64,000 bases of DNA from Azonexus sp. (lineage in GTDB: Bacteria; Pseudomonadota; Gammaproteobacteria; Burkholderiales; Rhodocyclaceae): positions 124,001-188,000 of the forward strand of contig JAGOAU010000002.1 in assembly GCA_017983755.1 (NCBI GenBank), written 5' to 3'. Under the pieces are notes generated by a model, which was not told the origin of the DNA, searched no databases, and was given only the letters and a program-made list of their open reading frames with translations. Shown here one piece after another: positions 1 through 8,680 of this stretch (the stretch's first letter is position 1; the number at the start of each line of letters is the position of its first letter). Made by a program: the position numbers and the translations under genes.

Positions 1-392
1 ACCGTGACGAAATCGCCAACCTTCAACGGCCGCAATACCACCAGGAAGGCACCTGCAGCAAAGTGGGCAAGCAGGCCCGACCAGGCGAGGCCGATGGCAA
101 CGCCAGCAGCTGCAATCAACGCCGCAAACGTCGTGGTCTGGATACCGAAGTAACCCAGAATGCCGATCACCAGCAACACATTCAAGGTCACGGTGACGAT
201 CGAACCGACGTAGCGCAGAACAGTCGGGTCAACCTTCTGCTTTTCCAGCGAGGACCGCACCATGCCGACCGCAACACCGATCAGCCACCGGCCAATCACC
301 CAGAAGGCCACTGCCGCCAGTATCTTGAGACCCAGGTCGGTGGCCGCCGTCACGATCAAATCCTGATAGCGCGAAATGTCTTCCTTGTTCAT
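1..392 (-). CDS. MscS-family mechanosensitive ion channel, C-terminus cut by window edge
   Basis: The minus-strand frame starts at ATG 392 (MNKEDISRYQDL...) and runs off the left edge, giving about 130 residues. The visible part has the usual MscS layout: transmembrane helices, then the Gly/Ala-rich pore helix (AALIAAAGVAIGLAWSG) and the start of the beta domain (VVLRPLKVGDFV). MscS channels sit in the inner membrane and release solutes on hypo-osmotic shock. It lies outside the island and is transcribed away from the tRNA genes. The family is clear; the subtype is not. Confidence 0.88.
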   Translation of the reverse strand, partial: MNKEDISRYQDLIVTAATDLGLKILAAVAFWVIGRWLIGVAVGMVRSSLEKQKVDPTVLRYVGSIVTVTLNVLLVIGILGYFGIQTTTFAALIAAAGVAIGLAWSGLLAHFAAGAFLVVLRPLKVGDFVT

Positions 393-578
393 TTGTTTTC
401 TCCGTCAGATTGAAATCACGCCGAAGCTTGATCAGGAACGATCGGGCGCAAACCATTTTAGAATGACAATCGGAAATCGGACAAATCACGGGAAATTATC
501 GCGAGGTTGTACTCCCATCCCGCCCACCTGTTCGTTGACAGCCATTCCGACCATCCCTATAATCCGCGCTCCCAGGTC

Positions 579-654
579 GGGTCGGTAGCTCAGTCGGTAG
601 AGCAGCGGACTTTTAATCCGTTGGTCCCGAGTTCGAATCTCGGCCGACCCACCA
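579..654 (+). tRNA. tRNA-Lys (anticodon UUU)
   Basis: A 76-nt cloverleaf with acceptor stem GGGTCGG/CCGACCC, a standard D-arm, anticodon loop CTTTTAA (anticodon TTT), a TTCGAAT T-loop and an encoded ACCA end. It is the first of two tandem lysine tRNAs and the one not used as an integration site. Confidence 0.97.
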
Positions 655-670
655 GTCGTTTGGGAACTCT

Positions 671-746
671 GGGGCGCTAGCTCAGTTGGTAGAGCAGCGG
701 ACTCTTAATCCGTAGGTCGACAGTTCGAATCTGTCGCGCCCCACCA
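671..746 (+). tRNA. tRNA-Lys (anticodon CUU), integration site of the island
   Basis: A 76-nt cloverleaf with acceptor stem GGGGCGC/GCGCCCC, anticodon loop CTCTTAA (anticodon CTT), T-loop TTCGAAT and encoded ACCA. From base 700 in the anticodon arm onward the sequence recurs exactly at 24806-24857. The 3' part of this gene is therefore one copy of the attachment core, and the tRNA remains intact after integration. In the usual tRNA-targeting mechanism this 3' half was supplied by the island. Confidence 0.97.
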
Positions 747-751
747 GAATA
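700..751. repeat. attL: left copy of 52-bp direct repeat
   Basis: Bases 700-751 are identical to 24806-24857. The repeat starts in the tRNA-Lys(CUU) anticodon arm, covers the T-arm, acceptor and ACCA, and runs 5 bases beyond the gene. Similarity continues imperfectly through the following TCAAGCAC. The layout is typical of tyrosine-recombinase integration into the 3' end of a tRNA gene. Confidence 0.92.
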
Positions 752-762
752 ATCAAGCACTT

Positions 763-789
763 AGCCCAACCAAATCGGTTGGGCTTTTT
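763..789 (+). terminator. Intrinsic terminator after tRNA-Lys(CUU), inside the left island end
   Basis: A 9-bp stem (AGCCCAACC/GGTTGGGCT) with a 5-base loop followed by TTTT. It lies immediately inside the repeat and so belongs to the island. A different hairpin in the same relative place after the right repeat (24870-24895) is probably the original chromosomal terminator. Confidence 0.8.
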
Positions 790-804
790 GCTTTCCGGTG
801 TTCG

Positions 805-822
805 TGTAAGCACTTTGTAAGC
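805..822. repeat. Left copy of 18-bp repeat, probable integrase arm-type sites
   Basis: TGTAAGCACTTTGTAAGC holds two direct TGTAAGC heptamers and is identical to 24658-24675 just upstream of the integrase gene. One copy near each island end, made of repeated heptamers, fits arm-type binding sites of a tyrosine integrase. The function is inferred. Confidence 0.6.
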
Positions 823-849
823 AGATTTCTTCAACGCTTTCCTGATTTT

Positions 850-924
<75 letters not shown>

Positions 925-1003
925 ACAGCACTATTGCTCCGGCCCGATGAAGTCTTAAGCGGCATACTTGACGCGCTTGCCTTGGAAGTAACGGCGATGC
1001 AGA

Positions 1004-1318
1004 TCAAAACCGGTTCGGCTCCCGCCCTTCTTGCACAGCCCAATACAGCAAGATGACCCAGCCAATCACCGGAATGAAGTTGAGCAACAGAAACCAGCCG
1101 CTCTTGTCGATGTCGTGAAGCCGGCGAACGCTGACGGCGATGCCCGGCAGCAGGAACGCCAAGGAAAACAACGCAGACAACTTGTCACTGATGATTCCGG
1201 TCGCCGCAGTGACCAACACCACGAAAAGGAACCACCACCAGTATTCGGACCGGGAAGCACGCCCCGAAAAGTCAGCATACTTCGAGAAACAGGTCTTGAT
1301 GGATTCGCCGAAAGTCAT
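1004..1318 (-). CDS. DUF805 family inner-membrane protein
   Basis: 104 residues. The DUF805 pattern is plain: an N-terminal segment ending in a Trp cluster (SRSEYWWWFLFV), a central hydrophobic helix, the signature VRRLHDIDKSGW and a final helix (FIPVIGWVILLYW), ending GREPNRF. The family consists of small integral membrane proteins of unknown function, often in accessory DNA. It is the last minus-strand gene before tRNA-Thr, 59 bases beyond the end of the SRAP gene. Confidence 0.85.
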   Translation of the reverse strand: MTFGESIKTCFSKYADFSGRASRSEYWWWFLFVVLVTAATGIISDKLSALFSLAFLLPGIAVSVRRLHDIDKSGWFLLLNFIPVIGWVILLYWAVQEGREPNRF

Positions 1319-1377
1319 TTGTGCTTAACGCTATGATTAAAAGGCGTACTGTACCGGAACCAATCTTCCTTGCATAT

Positions 1378-2055
1378 TTAAGGCGAATTGACAGGCTCGA
1401 CGCACACCGGCCCCTCGACCCTGCCTGAGTTGATCGCCGGACTGACCGGGTAGGCGGACATCAATTCCGGCCGGGAAGGCATCAGCATCGCCGTCAGCGC
1501 GGCCGTATCGTGATTGCCCGGGGCAAGCCAAGCGTCGAACTGCTCGGGCGCCAGAATGGCCGGCATCCGGTCGTGTATCGGCGCCATGACCTGATTCGGG
1601 CCGGTGGTAATGATGCAGGTCGAAACGACCGTCTCGCCGTCTGGTGGCGTCCATGCGGCCAGTAGGCCAGCAAAGGCGAAAATGTCACCGGGGGCGGTTG
1701 GGTGAATGTAGTACGGCTGCTTCCTGCCCGCGACCGTCTTCCACTCGTAGAACCCGTTGGCAGGTATCAGGCAGCGGTGCCGGGCAAAGCTGGAACGGAA
1801 GGCTGGCTTCTCCGCGACCGTTTCGCCACGGGCATTGTTGAGCTTGGCGCCGATGCTCGGGTCTTTGGCCCAAGAGGGAATCAGCCCCCATCGCACAAGC
1901 TGACCAACTCGGCCAGCATCCGGCTTGAATCGGATAACCGGGATAATTGACTGAGGCGCGATGTTGTAGCGTTCAGCGAAGTCCGGACACGAAAGCAGAT
2001 TGAAATGCTCGATCAGTTCTCCGGCGGTGGCTTTGAGGGCATAGCGTCCGCACAT
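1378..2055 (-). CDS. SRAP (HMCES/YedK) family protein
   Basis: 225 residues beginning MCGRYAL. Cys2 becomes N-terminal after Met removal and is the residue that forms the thiazolidine link to abasic sites in this family. The other expected residues are present: the Asn pair near 73-74 (LNNARGET), Glu104 in GFYEW and His161 in PIHDRMPAIL. SRAP proteins cap abasic sites in single-stranded DNA. The gene begins one base after the GTPase stop codon and is the last gene of the hsd operon, which suggests a DNA-damage role linked to restriction. That link is inferred. Confidence 0.93.
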   Translation of the reverse strand: MCGRYALKATAGELIEHFNLLSCPDFAERYNIAPQSIIPVIRFKPDAGRVGQLVRWGLIPSWAKDPSIGAKLNNARGETVAEKPAFRSSFARHRCLIPANGFYEWKTVAGRKQPYYIHPTAPGDIFAFAGLLAAWTPPDGETVVSTCIITTGPNQVMAPIHDRMPAILAPEQFDAWLAPGNHDTAALTAMLMPSRPELMSAYPVSPAINSGRVEGPVCVEPVNSP

Positions 2056-2056
2056 T

Positions 2057-2968
2057 TCAAGATTTCCCGCCCTTGTCTTTCTTCCCTAGAAATTTTTCCT
2101 TGATGAAGTCGGATATGAAAGGTGCCAAAGGCTTGAGCGGGGGCGGCAATATCCAGGGCAGTCCGACAACCAGTCCTTTACCGAGCAACTCGGGAATATG
2201 TTCGGCCGCTGCCTCTGCGATCGATCTGCTCACACCAAGTCGAACCAGCAAATCGACCCCTGACTCGTTCAGCTTCTTCCGGTATTTCTTTGGGATACCG
2301 GCAATATCGATGAACCTGTTCCAGATACGGGTCAGTACCTGATTGAAGCCGCCGGTCGCCTCTGTTCCGTAGATGGCATGAGGCTCCCGGAGTCCGTGAC
2401 GCACGATGGCGTCCAATAAGGCTTTGCGGGACTTTCGGCGCAGCGGGCCGAAGCTTTTTTCAAATTTTCCGCCCTTGCTGAAGCAGGTTGCCACCACCTC
2501 GTTGTAGTCGAAGCCTCCCTCGGCGAACAGTATCGAATTTGCATCCGCCCACGCTGACATCGGTGTCTCGTTCTCACACCCCGTTGCCACAAGGATTACG
2601 GGAATATTCCCCTGAGTCAGTTCATCCACGAAGAACTCGTAGTTCTTGTCGTGTCCATCGGTAATTCGGGGAATGCGAAACACATGCACAAGGATGCTGA
2701 AGCCGTCCCTCGACTCAGCAAGGAGCTTAACCAGTTGCTCTGCTGCCTCCTTGGCCGGGACAGTTCCACTGGAAGACTCATTCAGACCGACTGTGTCGGT
2801 CAGGATGAAGGTATTGCCGCTGTCCTCGAAAGCGGCAAAGGTGTGGGTCTCAAAGGTATTGCCTCGCGCCGAGCTGTTGGCAGGCATCTCCTGCCCGGTC
2901 AGTTCATTGCAGAGACTGGTTTTCCCTGTGCCTGTCGAGCCAAAAACCAGTACTCGATAAGTGGTCAT
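2057..2968 (-). CDS. P-loop GTPase, AIG1/MMR_HSR1-like, in the hsd operon
   Basis: 303 residues. The G1 P-loop is GSTGTGKTS at residues 10-18 and the G3 motif is DTVG at 58-61. No classical NKxD is visible; VATGCENE occupies the G4 position. The second half is helical and ends in a hydrophobic Pro-rich stretch (PWILPPPLKPLAPFI) and a Lys-rich tail, which could contact a membrane. The gene sits 35 bases after hsdR and one base before the SRAP gene, all on one strand. GTPases of this broad class occur in bacterial immunity loci, but this one cannot be named, and a specific role is inference. Confidence 0.75.
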   Translation of the reverse strand: MTTYRVLVFGSTGTGKTSLCNELTGQEMPANSSARGNTFETHTFAAFEDSGNTFILTDTVGLNESSSGTVPAKEAAEQLVKLLAESRDGFSILVHVFRIPRITDGHDKNYEFFVDELTQGNIPVILVATGCENETPMSAWADANSILFAEGGFDYNEVVATCFSKGGKFEKSFGPLRRKSRKALLDAIVRHGLREPHAIYGTEATGGFNQVLTRIWNRFIDIAGIPKKYRKKLNESGVDLLVRLGVSRSIAEAAAEHIPELLGKGLVVGLPWILPPPLKPLAPFISDFIKEKFLGKKDKGGKS

Positions 2969-3003
2969 GCTATTTTTCCTCAGAAGGAAACGTCACGACG
3001 GCA

Positions 3004-5403
3004 TTACACCCGTTCATCGTACAAGTACCGCTGAAACCCGCTGAACACCCGCCTAATCTCCTCCGGCCTCCCAAGGTCATCCAGCGCGTCCTTCATCGAG
3101 TTGTGATACCGCAGCTTCAGTAGCGGCGTCAGCTTCGCCTGGTCGAGTTCCTCGACTCCTTCCTCGACGTAATGCGTCAGCACGAATCCGAGGAACGCCT
3201 GCTGCCGTGAGTTGAACTTGGCGTCGATGACGGCCATTGCCCTGGCGGCGCGTTCCTCGCGGGTCAGCGGTTCCTGCGCATAGGCCACGTACGCCAGCAC
3301 GTCGAAGATGTCGCTGTTCTCGGCCTCAATGATTTTCTGCATTTCGGCTAGTTGCTCCCTGCCGAAACCCTTCTCTTCCAACCCGTCAAGCAGCTTGCGG
3401 CGGGTATCTGGTGCGCTCCATAGCCTGCGTAACTCGTCCTCGTCGGCAAAGAACTCGGGCAGTTTTCCGAACAGGGCTTCCAGGAACTGCTGTGCCGACA
3501 TCGGCGTGCCATCCGGGTGCCAGAAGGTCGTCGCGGAGATGAATTGAATCTTGCGTTCCTTGCCGTCCGCGAGCTTCACCTTCGCTTTTGTCTTCTTCTT
3601 GCAGACACAGGGTTGCTGGCCGCAATCCGGGCAAGGTTCCTTCGGGCAGGTACAGGGAGAATTGCCGCACACCTCACATGGCTGCGGTGGCTTCTTCTCG
3701 CACACACAGGGATAGCAGCCACACTTCTTGCAGTTCTCAGGCTCAACCGGCTCGCCGTCCCATTCCGGGTCGCTGAAGTGGTGGTGCGCCTTCACGAAGT
3801 CGTAGATCGTGAAGTAGTCCTTGCCGTCGTAGAGTCGGGTGCCACGACCGATGATCTGCTTGAACTCGATCATCGAATTCACGGGGCGCAGCAGCACGAT
3901 GTTGCGCACGTTGCGTGCATCGACGCCGGTGGAGAGCTTCTGCGACGTGGTCAGGATGGTCGGGATGGTCTTCTCGTTGTCCTGGAAGTCGCGCAGCGCT
4001 TGATCGCCCAACGCGCCATCGTTGGCGGTGACGCGCTTGCAGTAGTTCGGGTCGCCACTGGTCTTGATCTGGTTGATCGCATCGCGGATCGCCAGGGCGT
4101 GATCCTGGGTGGCACAGAACACCAGCGTCTTCTCGCGCTGGTCGATCTGTTCCATGAATTGCTTGACCCGTGCCTTCTCGCGTTCCCTGATCTCGATGAT
4201 CTTGTTGAAGTCGGCTTCCTCGTAACGCTTGCCAGCCTCGATCTCGCCTTCCACCACCTTGTCGTCGGGGGTGTAGACGTACTCGTCGAGCGTCGAGGCA
4301 AACTGTTTGACGCGGAACGGGGTCAGGAAACCGTCGTTGATGCCTTCCTTGAGTGAATAGATGAACACAGGCTCGCCGAAGTAGAGATAGGTGTCGGCAT
4401 TGTCCTTGCGCTTGGGTGTGGCCGTCAGGCCGAGTTGCACGGCGGGGGCGAAATAGTCGAGGATGCCGCGCCAGTTGCTCTCGTCGTTGGCCCCGCCACG
4501 GTGGCACTCGTCGATGACGATGAAGTCGAAGAAGTCGGGCGGATACTCGCCGAAGTACGGCGATGGATGCCCGTCCTTGGGCGGGCCACTCATGAAGCTC
4601 TGGAAGATGGTGAAGAAGATGCTGCCGTTCTTCGGCACCTTGCCCTTCTTCTTTATGTCTTCCGGCGCAATGCGCACCAAGGCATCTTCGGGGAAAGCGG
4701 AGAAGGCGTTGAAAGCTTGATCGGCAAGAATGTTGCGGTCAGCGAGGAAGAGGATGCGCGGTCGACGCGTCGGATCGCCCGATTTCTTCCAGTCTTTCAG
4801 GTTCCAGCGGGCATGGAACAGCTTCCAGGCGATCTGGAAGGCGATGAAGGTCTTGCCGGTGCCGGTCGCCAGCGTGAGCAGAATGCGCTGCTGCTGGTCG
4901 GCAATGGCGTCCAGCACCTTCTGGATGGCGATGTCCTGGTAGTAGCGCCCCTGAAAGAAACCACCCTTGTCCTCGAAAGGGATGGCGGCGAAGCGGTCGC
5001 GCCAAGCGTTCTCGGTGGCGAAGGTGAGGTTCCACAGGGCTTCAGGTGTCGGAAAACTTGCCTGTTCGCCTTCGGTGCCGGTCGCCATGTCGACGCCGTA
5101 GATGCCTTGCCCGTTGGTCGAGTAGGTGAAACGTACCACCAGCTTGCCGGCGTAGTCCTTGGCCTGGCCGACGCCTTCGGTCAGCGCCTTGTCCCAAGCC
5201 TTGGCTTCGACCACTGCCAGTTTCATGTTGCGGTATTCGAGGACGTAGTCCGCCGTTAACGGCTTGCCGCGCTTGCCACCCCCTTCGAGCCGACCAAGGG
5301 TGATCGGATACTCGCGCCGGATGCGACTGCCTTCGACGACGCCCCAGCCGGCAGCAGCCAGTGCGGGGTCAATGTGTTCGGCGCGGGTTTCGGCTTCGTT
5401 CAT
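3004..5403 (-). CDS. hsdR: Type I restriction enzyme, R (motor/nuclease) subunit
   Basis: 799 residues. The PD-(D/E)XK nuclease shows Asp52, Glu67-Ala-Lys69 and QxxxY at 80-84. The superfamily 2 motor has Walker A TGTGKT (180-185), DECH (298-301), TATP (327-330) and motif VI QIIGRGTRL (516-524). Between motor and C-terminal domain lies a Cys-rich insert (558-601) with three repeats CxxC-GxxP-CxC, probably metal binding and unusual for HsdR. The subunit translocates DNA and cuts unmethylated DNA as part of the HsdR2M2S complex. It follows hsdS after 9 bases. Confidence 0.96.
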   Translation of the reverse strand: MNEAETRAEHIDPALAAAGWGVVEGSRIRREYPITLGRLEGGGKRGKPLTADYVLEYRNMKLAVVEAKAWDKALTEGVGQAKDYAGKLVVRFTYSTNGQGIYGVDMATGTEGEQASFPTPEALWNLTFATENAWRDRFAAIPFEDKGGFFQGRYYQDIAIQKVLDAIADQQQRILLTLATGTGKTFIAFQIAWKLFHARWNLKDWKKSGDPTRRPRILFLADRNILADQAFNAFSAFPEDALVRIAPEDIKKKGKVPKNGSIFFTIFQSFMSGPPKDGHPSPYFGEYPPDFFDFIVIDECHRGGANDESNWRGILDYFAPAVQLGLTATPKRKDNADTYLYFGEPVFIYSLKEGINDGFLTPFRVKQFASTLDEYVYTPDDKVVEGEIEAGKRYEEADFNKIIEIREREKARVKQFMEQIDQREKTLVFCATQDHALAIRDAINQIKTSGDPNYCKRVTANDGALGDQALRDFQDNEKTIPTILTTSQKLSTGVDARNVRNIVLLRPVNSMIEFKQIIGRGTRLYDGKDYFTIYDFVKAHHHFSDPEWDGEPVEPENCKKCGCYPCVCEKKPPQPCEVCGNSPCTCPKEPCPDCGQQPCVCKKKTKAKVKLADGKERKIQFISATTFWHPDGTPMSAQQFLEALFGKLPEFFADEDELRRLWSAPDTRRKLLDGLEEKGFGREQLAEMQKIIEAENSDIFDVLAYVAYAQEPLTREERAARAMAVIDAKFNSRQQAFLGFVLTHYVEEGVEELDQAKLTPLLKLRYHNSMKDALDDLGRPEEIRRVFSGFQRYLYDERV

Positions 5404-5412
5404 GGTTTCGCC

Positions 5413-6756
5413 TTACAAGGCCCCAGAGAAGGCTTGGTGCAGGAGGGATTTTTTCAGGTCGTCGAGGGCCGTCAGCTTTTGCTGGTAGATGGATTCGAGG
5501 CGTTCAACCTCCGCTGCAAGGTCATCGAGCTTGGACACGATTCGGGCTTGCTCGGCAAGCGGCGGAAGCGGAACGACAAGCCGTCTCAAGTCCACAAGAT
5601 ATAAGTGCTTTAGTGCTGCGCCTTGTGGAACGATCTGGCTCTGAACACAAAATGCCCGAAGCGCATAAGTCAGGTATGGCCCGAGTTCGCGCATTACAGG
5701 CTTTATGAGAGCTACAGAAACGAAAATTGAGAATTCGATGTCGGTATCAATCAGTCTGACTACGCCAATAGTGCCGTCCTTTGTTATCAGAATATCGCCC
5801 CGTTCTGGATGGGTTCTCCTAATGAACTCTTCGTGATCTGCGCGAGTCACGTAGTTCAAATCGTCGAAGCTGATTCCCGGGCCAGCCGTAAGATTTTTCA
5901 CTGTGACGAATGGAACACCACTATCTACATAGTTTGGCTTCTTGTGGACACCATCGCTGACCCCGGTTGTCAGCCGTTCAAGTTGCACCCATTGCCACCG
6001 GTCTGGAATAGCAGTTCGGCCAACTGAAGGAACTTCAATTTCATCTGCTTTTAGCCGTTTGGCACGTCCCTGCTCAATCGCATCAGCGCGCAGCCTATCA
6101 ATTTCACGAAGTAACGCCTTGACTGGGGAGCCTCCTTGGGCTTCTGACTGAAGTCCACCCAATATTGCCGTATCTAAAACCCTATCAAACAATGCACGGG
6201 CGCTCTGGAGGTTCTTATCGGCGTTTGCTTTGGCGGTGGCAATGCCGTCGAAGGCTTCGTCGAGGATGGCGACGATGCGGTGCTGTTCAGACGCAGCCGG
6301 TAGTTGAATAGTTAGTTCCTTGAACTTGTTTATCGACACACCACCGATCAAGCCAGCCATTGCTGCTCGGAACTGCTTAGAAAAAACATCCGACAGACAA
6401 AAGTAAAAAACAAACCGACTGCTGTGGGGATGGTTTGGAGAGATGGCAAATAGCTTATTTCCAAAGAATATAGGCGCATCTGAATGTGCGATCTTGCGAC
6501 CTGCACTCCCGCCCTCCGCACAAACCAGCACTGTGTTTGCGGGGGCTAGCTTGAAGTCAGTTTGTTTTGCTTCTGGAATCCTTACCCCTGATTCATAGTT
6601 GATGCAGTGATCAAACCCAACGTCCTTTGTTGCGATATATGGCAGGCCATCAACTTGGCCCGCAAAATGTTTCTTCTTGTCTGCTTCACTGATGCTATTG
6701 CCGTTGAATACACGACCAAGATCACAAAATCGTATTGTTTGCCACCCTACCTTCAT
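5413..6756 (-). CDS. hsdS: Type I restriction-modification specificity subunit
   Basis: 447 residues from ATG 6756, whose ATGA overlaps the hsdM stop; a longer frame upstream is not used because it lies wholly inside hsdM. Layout: target-recognition domain 1 (about 1-150), central conserved helix beginning LPAASEQHRIVAILDEAFD (about 153-190), domain 2 (about 245-395) and C-terminal helix beginning VPLPPLAEQARIVSKLDD. The two helices separate two half-site recognition domains. The recognition domains are AT-richer than hsdR/hsdM, as expected for parts that are exchanged. The target sequence cannot be predicted. Confidence 0.95.
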   Translation of the reverse strand: MKVGWQTIRFCDLGRVFNGNSISEADKKKHFAGQVDGLPYIATKDVGFDHCINYESGVRIPEAKQTDFKLAPANTVLVCAEGGSAGRKIAHSDAPIFFGNKLFAISPNHPHSSRFVFYFCLSDVFSKQFRAAMAGLIGGVSINKFKELTIQLPAASEQHRIVAILDEAFDGIATAKANADKNLQSARALFDRVLDTAILGGLQSEAQGGSPVKALLREIDRLRADAIEQGRAKRLKADEIEVPSVGRTAIPDRWQWVQLERLTTGVSDGVHKKPNYVDSGVPFVTVKNLTAGPGISFDDLNYVTRADHEEFIRRTHPERGDILITKDGTIGVVRLIDTDIEFSIFVSVALIKPVMRELGPYLTYALRAFCVQSQIVPQGAALKHLYLVDLRRLVVPLPPLAEQARIVSKLDDLAAEVERLESIYQQKLTALDDLKKSLLHQAFSGAL

Positions 6757-8207
6757 AGCAGCGCCCTGATATTCGCCATTACTTCCGCGCCCTCGGCATC
6801 GAGCGCGGCGATCTCGTCCAGAATCTCCCCCGGGCTGCGGTGGATGACTTCCTCGCCACCATTCGGATTCTTCACCGACAGATCGAAGGTTGTCTGATCG
6901 ACAGTCGCCGCATCCACGCTCCAACTCTTCGGCGAGTCGGCGAAGGTCTTCTGCAATTCGACAAACTCGGCGAGATCCGCATCGTTGAGCGGGTTGGTCT
7001 TGCCCATGTTGCGGCCCGGATCAAGCTGGTAGTACCAGACCTTGCGCGTCGGTGCGCCCTTCTCGAAGAAAAGCACGACAGTCTTCACGCCCGCCCCCAG
7101 GAAGGTGCCGCCAGGGCAGTCGAGAACCGTGTGCAGGCTGCATGATTCCAGCAGCAGCTTGCGCAGGCTGACCGAGGCGTTGTCGGTGTTCGACAGGAAG
7201 GTGTTCTTGATGACGACGCCGGCCCGGCCACCGGCCTTGAGCATCTTGATGAAGTGCTGAAGGAAGAGGAACGCCGTCTCGCCGGTACGGATCGGGAAGT
7301 TCTGCTGCACTTCCTTGCGCTCCTTGCCACCGAAGGGCGGATTGGCGAGGATCACTTCCACGCGATCCTTGTCCTGGATGTCGGACAGGTTCTCGGCCAG
7401 CGTGTTGGTGTGGATGATGTTCGGCGCCTCGATGCCGTGCAGGATCATGTTCATGATCGCAATCACGTAGGCCAGCGACTTCTTCTCCTTGCCGTAGAAG
7501 GTGCGCTCCTGAAGTACCTTGCTATCGCTGGTCGAAAGGTTCGGCTGCGCCTTCAGGTAGTCGTAGGCTTCGCACAGGAAGCCAGCCGAACCGACGGCAC
7601 CGTCATAGATGCGTTCGCCGACCTTGGGCTTGACGACCTGAACGATGGCGCGGATCAGCGGGCGCGGGGTGTAGTACTCGCCCCCGTTGCGCCCGGCGTT
7701 GCCCATGTTCTTGATCTTGGCTTCGTAGAGGTGCGACAGCTCATGCTTCTCGCTCTGCGACCGGAAGCGCAGTTCATCTACGTGGTCGATGACTTCGCGC
7801 AGGTTGTAGCCGCTGTGAATCTTGTTCTTGATCTCGGCGAATATCTCGCCGATCTTGTACTCGATGGTGTTCGGCCCGATGGCGCGCTGCTTGAAGCCGT
7901 GCAGGTAGGGGAAGAGCTTGCGGTCGACAAAGTCGCGCAGGTCGTCGCCGGTCAGCGCCTTGTTGTGATCGAGTTTGCCGTCAGCCCCCTTGGGTGCCGC
8001 CCAGCTTTCCCAGCGGTAGGGTTCGTCGAGGATGTAGCTGTATGAACGGCCTTCCAGCGCCGCTTCCGTCGCCTTGTCCTGCTCCAGTCCGTCGAGGTAC
8101 TTGAGGAACAGCAGCCAGGAGGTCTGTTCGGTGTAATCGAGTTCGGTGGTACAACCCGCCTCTTTCCAGAGGACGTCGTCGATGTTCTTGAAGGCTTGTT
8201 CAAACAT
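6753..8207 (-). CDS. hsdM: Type I restriction-modification DNA adenine methyltransferase subunit
   Basis: 484 residues. An N-terminal HsdM helical domain (1-150) is followed by GEYYTPRPLIRA (176-187), SAM-binding motif I as DGAVGSAGF (202-210; Val replaces the more usual Cys) and catalytic motif IV NPPF (289-292), which marks an N6-adenine methyltransferase. It is the first gene of a minus-strand operon hsdM-hsdS-hsdR-GTPase-SRAP and is divergent from the nuclease cassette at 8320. Confidence 0.96.
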   Translation of the reverse strand: MFEQAFKNIDDVLWKEAGCTTELDYTEQTSWLLFLKYLDGLEQDKATEAALEGRSYSYILDEPYRWESWAAPKGADGKLDHNKALTGDDLRDFVDRKLFPYLHGFKQRAIGPNTIEYKIGEIFAEIKNKIHSGYNLREVIDHVDELRFRSQSEKHELSHLYEAKIKNMGNAGRNGGEYYTPRPLIRAIVQVVKPKVGERIYDGAVGSAGFLCEAYDYLKAQPNLSTSDSKVLQERTFYGKEKKSLAYVIAIMNMILHGIEAPNIIHTNTLAENLSDIQDKDRVEVILANPPFGGKERKEVQQNFPIRTGETAFLFLQHFIKMLKAGGRAGVVIKNTFLSNTDNASVSLRKLLLESCSLHTVLDCPGGTFLGAGVKTVVLFFEKGAPTRKVWYYQLDPGRNMGKTNPLNDADLAEFVELQKTFADSPKSWSVDAATVDQTTFDLSVKNPNGGEEVIHRSPGEILDEIAALDAEGAEVMANIRALL

Positions 8208-8264
8208 TGTTCTTGTTCTTCTTTGATGATGACAAAGGGGAATGATGCCTCAAAGGGCCGGTCT

Positions 8265-8292
8265 TTGCGAAACACAAGTGCGGGCGCATAAT
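8265..8292 (+). promoter_or_regulatory. Candidate sigma-70 promoter for the 8320-10727 cassette
   Basis: TTGCGA (8265-8270), 16 bases, then CATAAT (8287-8292), in the 112-bp gap between divergent hsdM and the first plus-strand gene. Spacing and distance to the ATG at 8320 are reasonable. It is a motif match only. Confidence 0.35.
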
Positions 8293-8319
8293 CAAAATCG
8301 CTTAGGACGAATACATACC

Positions 8320-8670
8320 ATGCGCTTGACCGCCGCAAAATCCTCCGGAAACTTCCCCCCGCCGCCCATCCCGGGGGATGAGTTGCTGATTCCGATCACC
8401 TCATGGGAAGCCATGTATGCGGAGACTCAGGTGACGGGCGTGGATTTCGAGCAGTTCTGGTTCGACAGTGTTGAAGATGAGGTCGCTTACTTTTTCAGGT
8501 GGGCGGGAGAGCCGCGTTCCACCGTACTCGTCGTCTGGACGGATGACGGGCCAACCCATATCGAATGCCGCAGTTCGGTGACCAAGAAGTTGCTGACGAT
8601 GAAGCAAGGGCCGTCATCGCGGCGGTCATCGTGCAATTTCGTAACGCAGGCTTCTGGCCTTACCTGGTGA
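8320..8670 (+). CDS. Hypothetical protein, 116 residues
   Basis: The start at ATG 8320 (MRLTAAKSSGNFPPPPIP) is preferred over a longer frame from 8242 that would take up most of the divergent promoter region. The middle is acidic and aromatic (FEQFWFDSVEDEVAYFFRW), followed by a short beta-rich part. I recognise no family. It lies 10 bases upstream of the PD-(D/E)XK gene and is probably cotranscribed with it. Confidence 0.6.
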   Translation: MRLTAAKSSGNFPPPPIPGDELLIPITSWEAMYAETQVTGVDFEQFWFDSVEDEVAYFFRWAGEPRSTVLVVWTDDGPTHIECRSSVTKKLLTMKQGPSSRRSSCNFVTQASGLTW

Positions 8671-8680
8671 CTCATTAGAC

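Noticed and set aside
4435-5259. 274-residue plus-strand frame opposite hsdR
   Set aside because: Shadow of hsdR; Val/Gly/Glu-rich with no family.
6757-6924. N-terminal extension of HsdS by 56 residues
   Set aside because: The extension lies entirely in hsdM coding sequence; the ATGA overlap start at 6756 gives a normal HsdS N-terminus.
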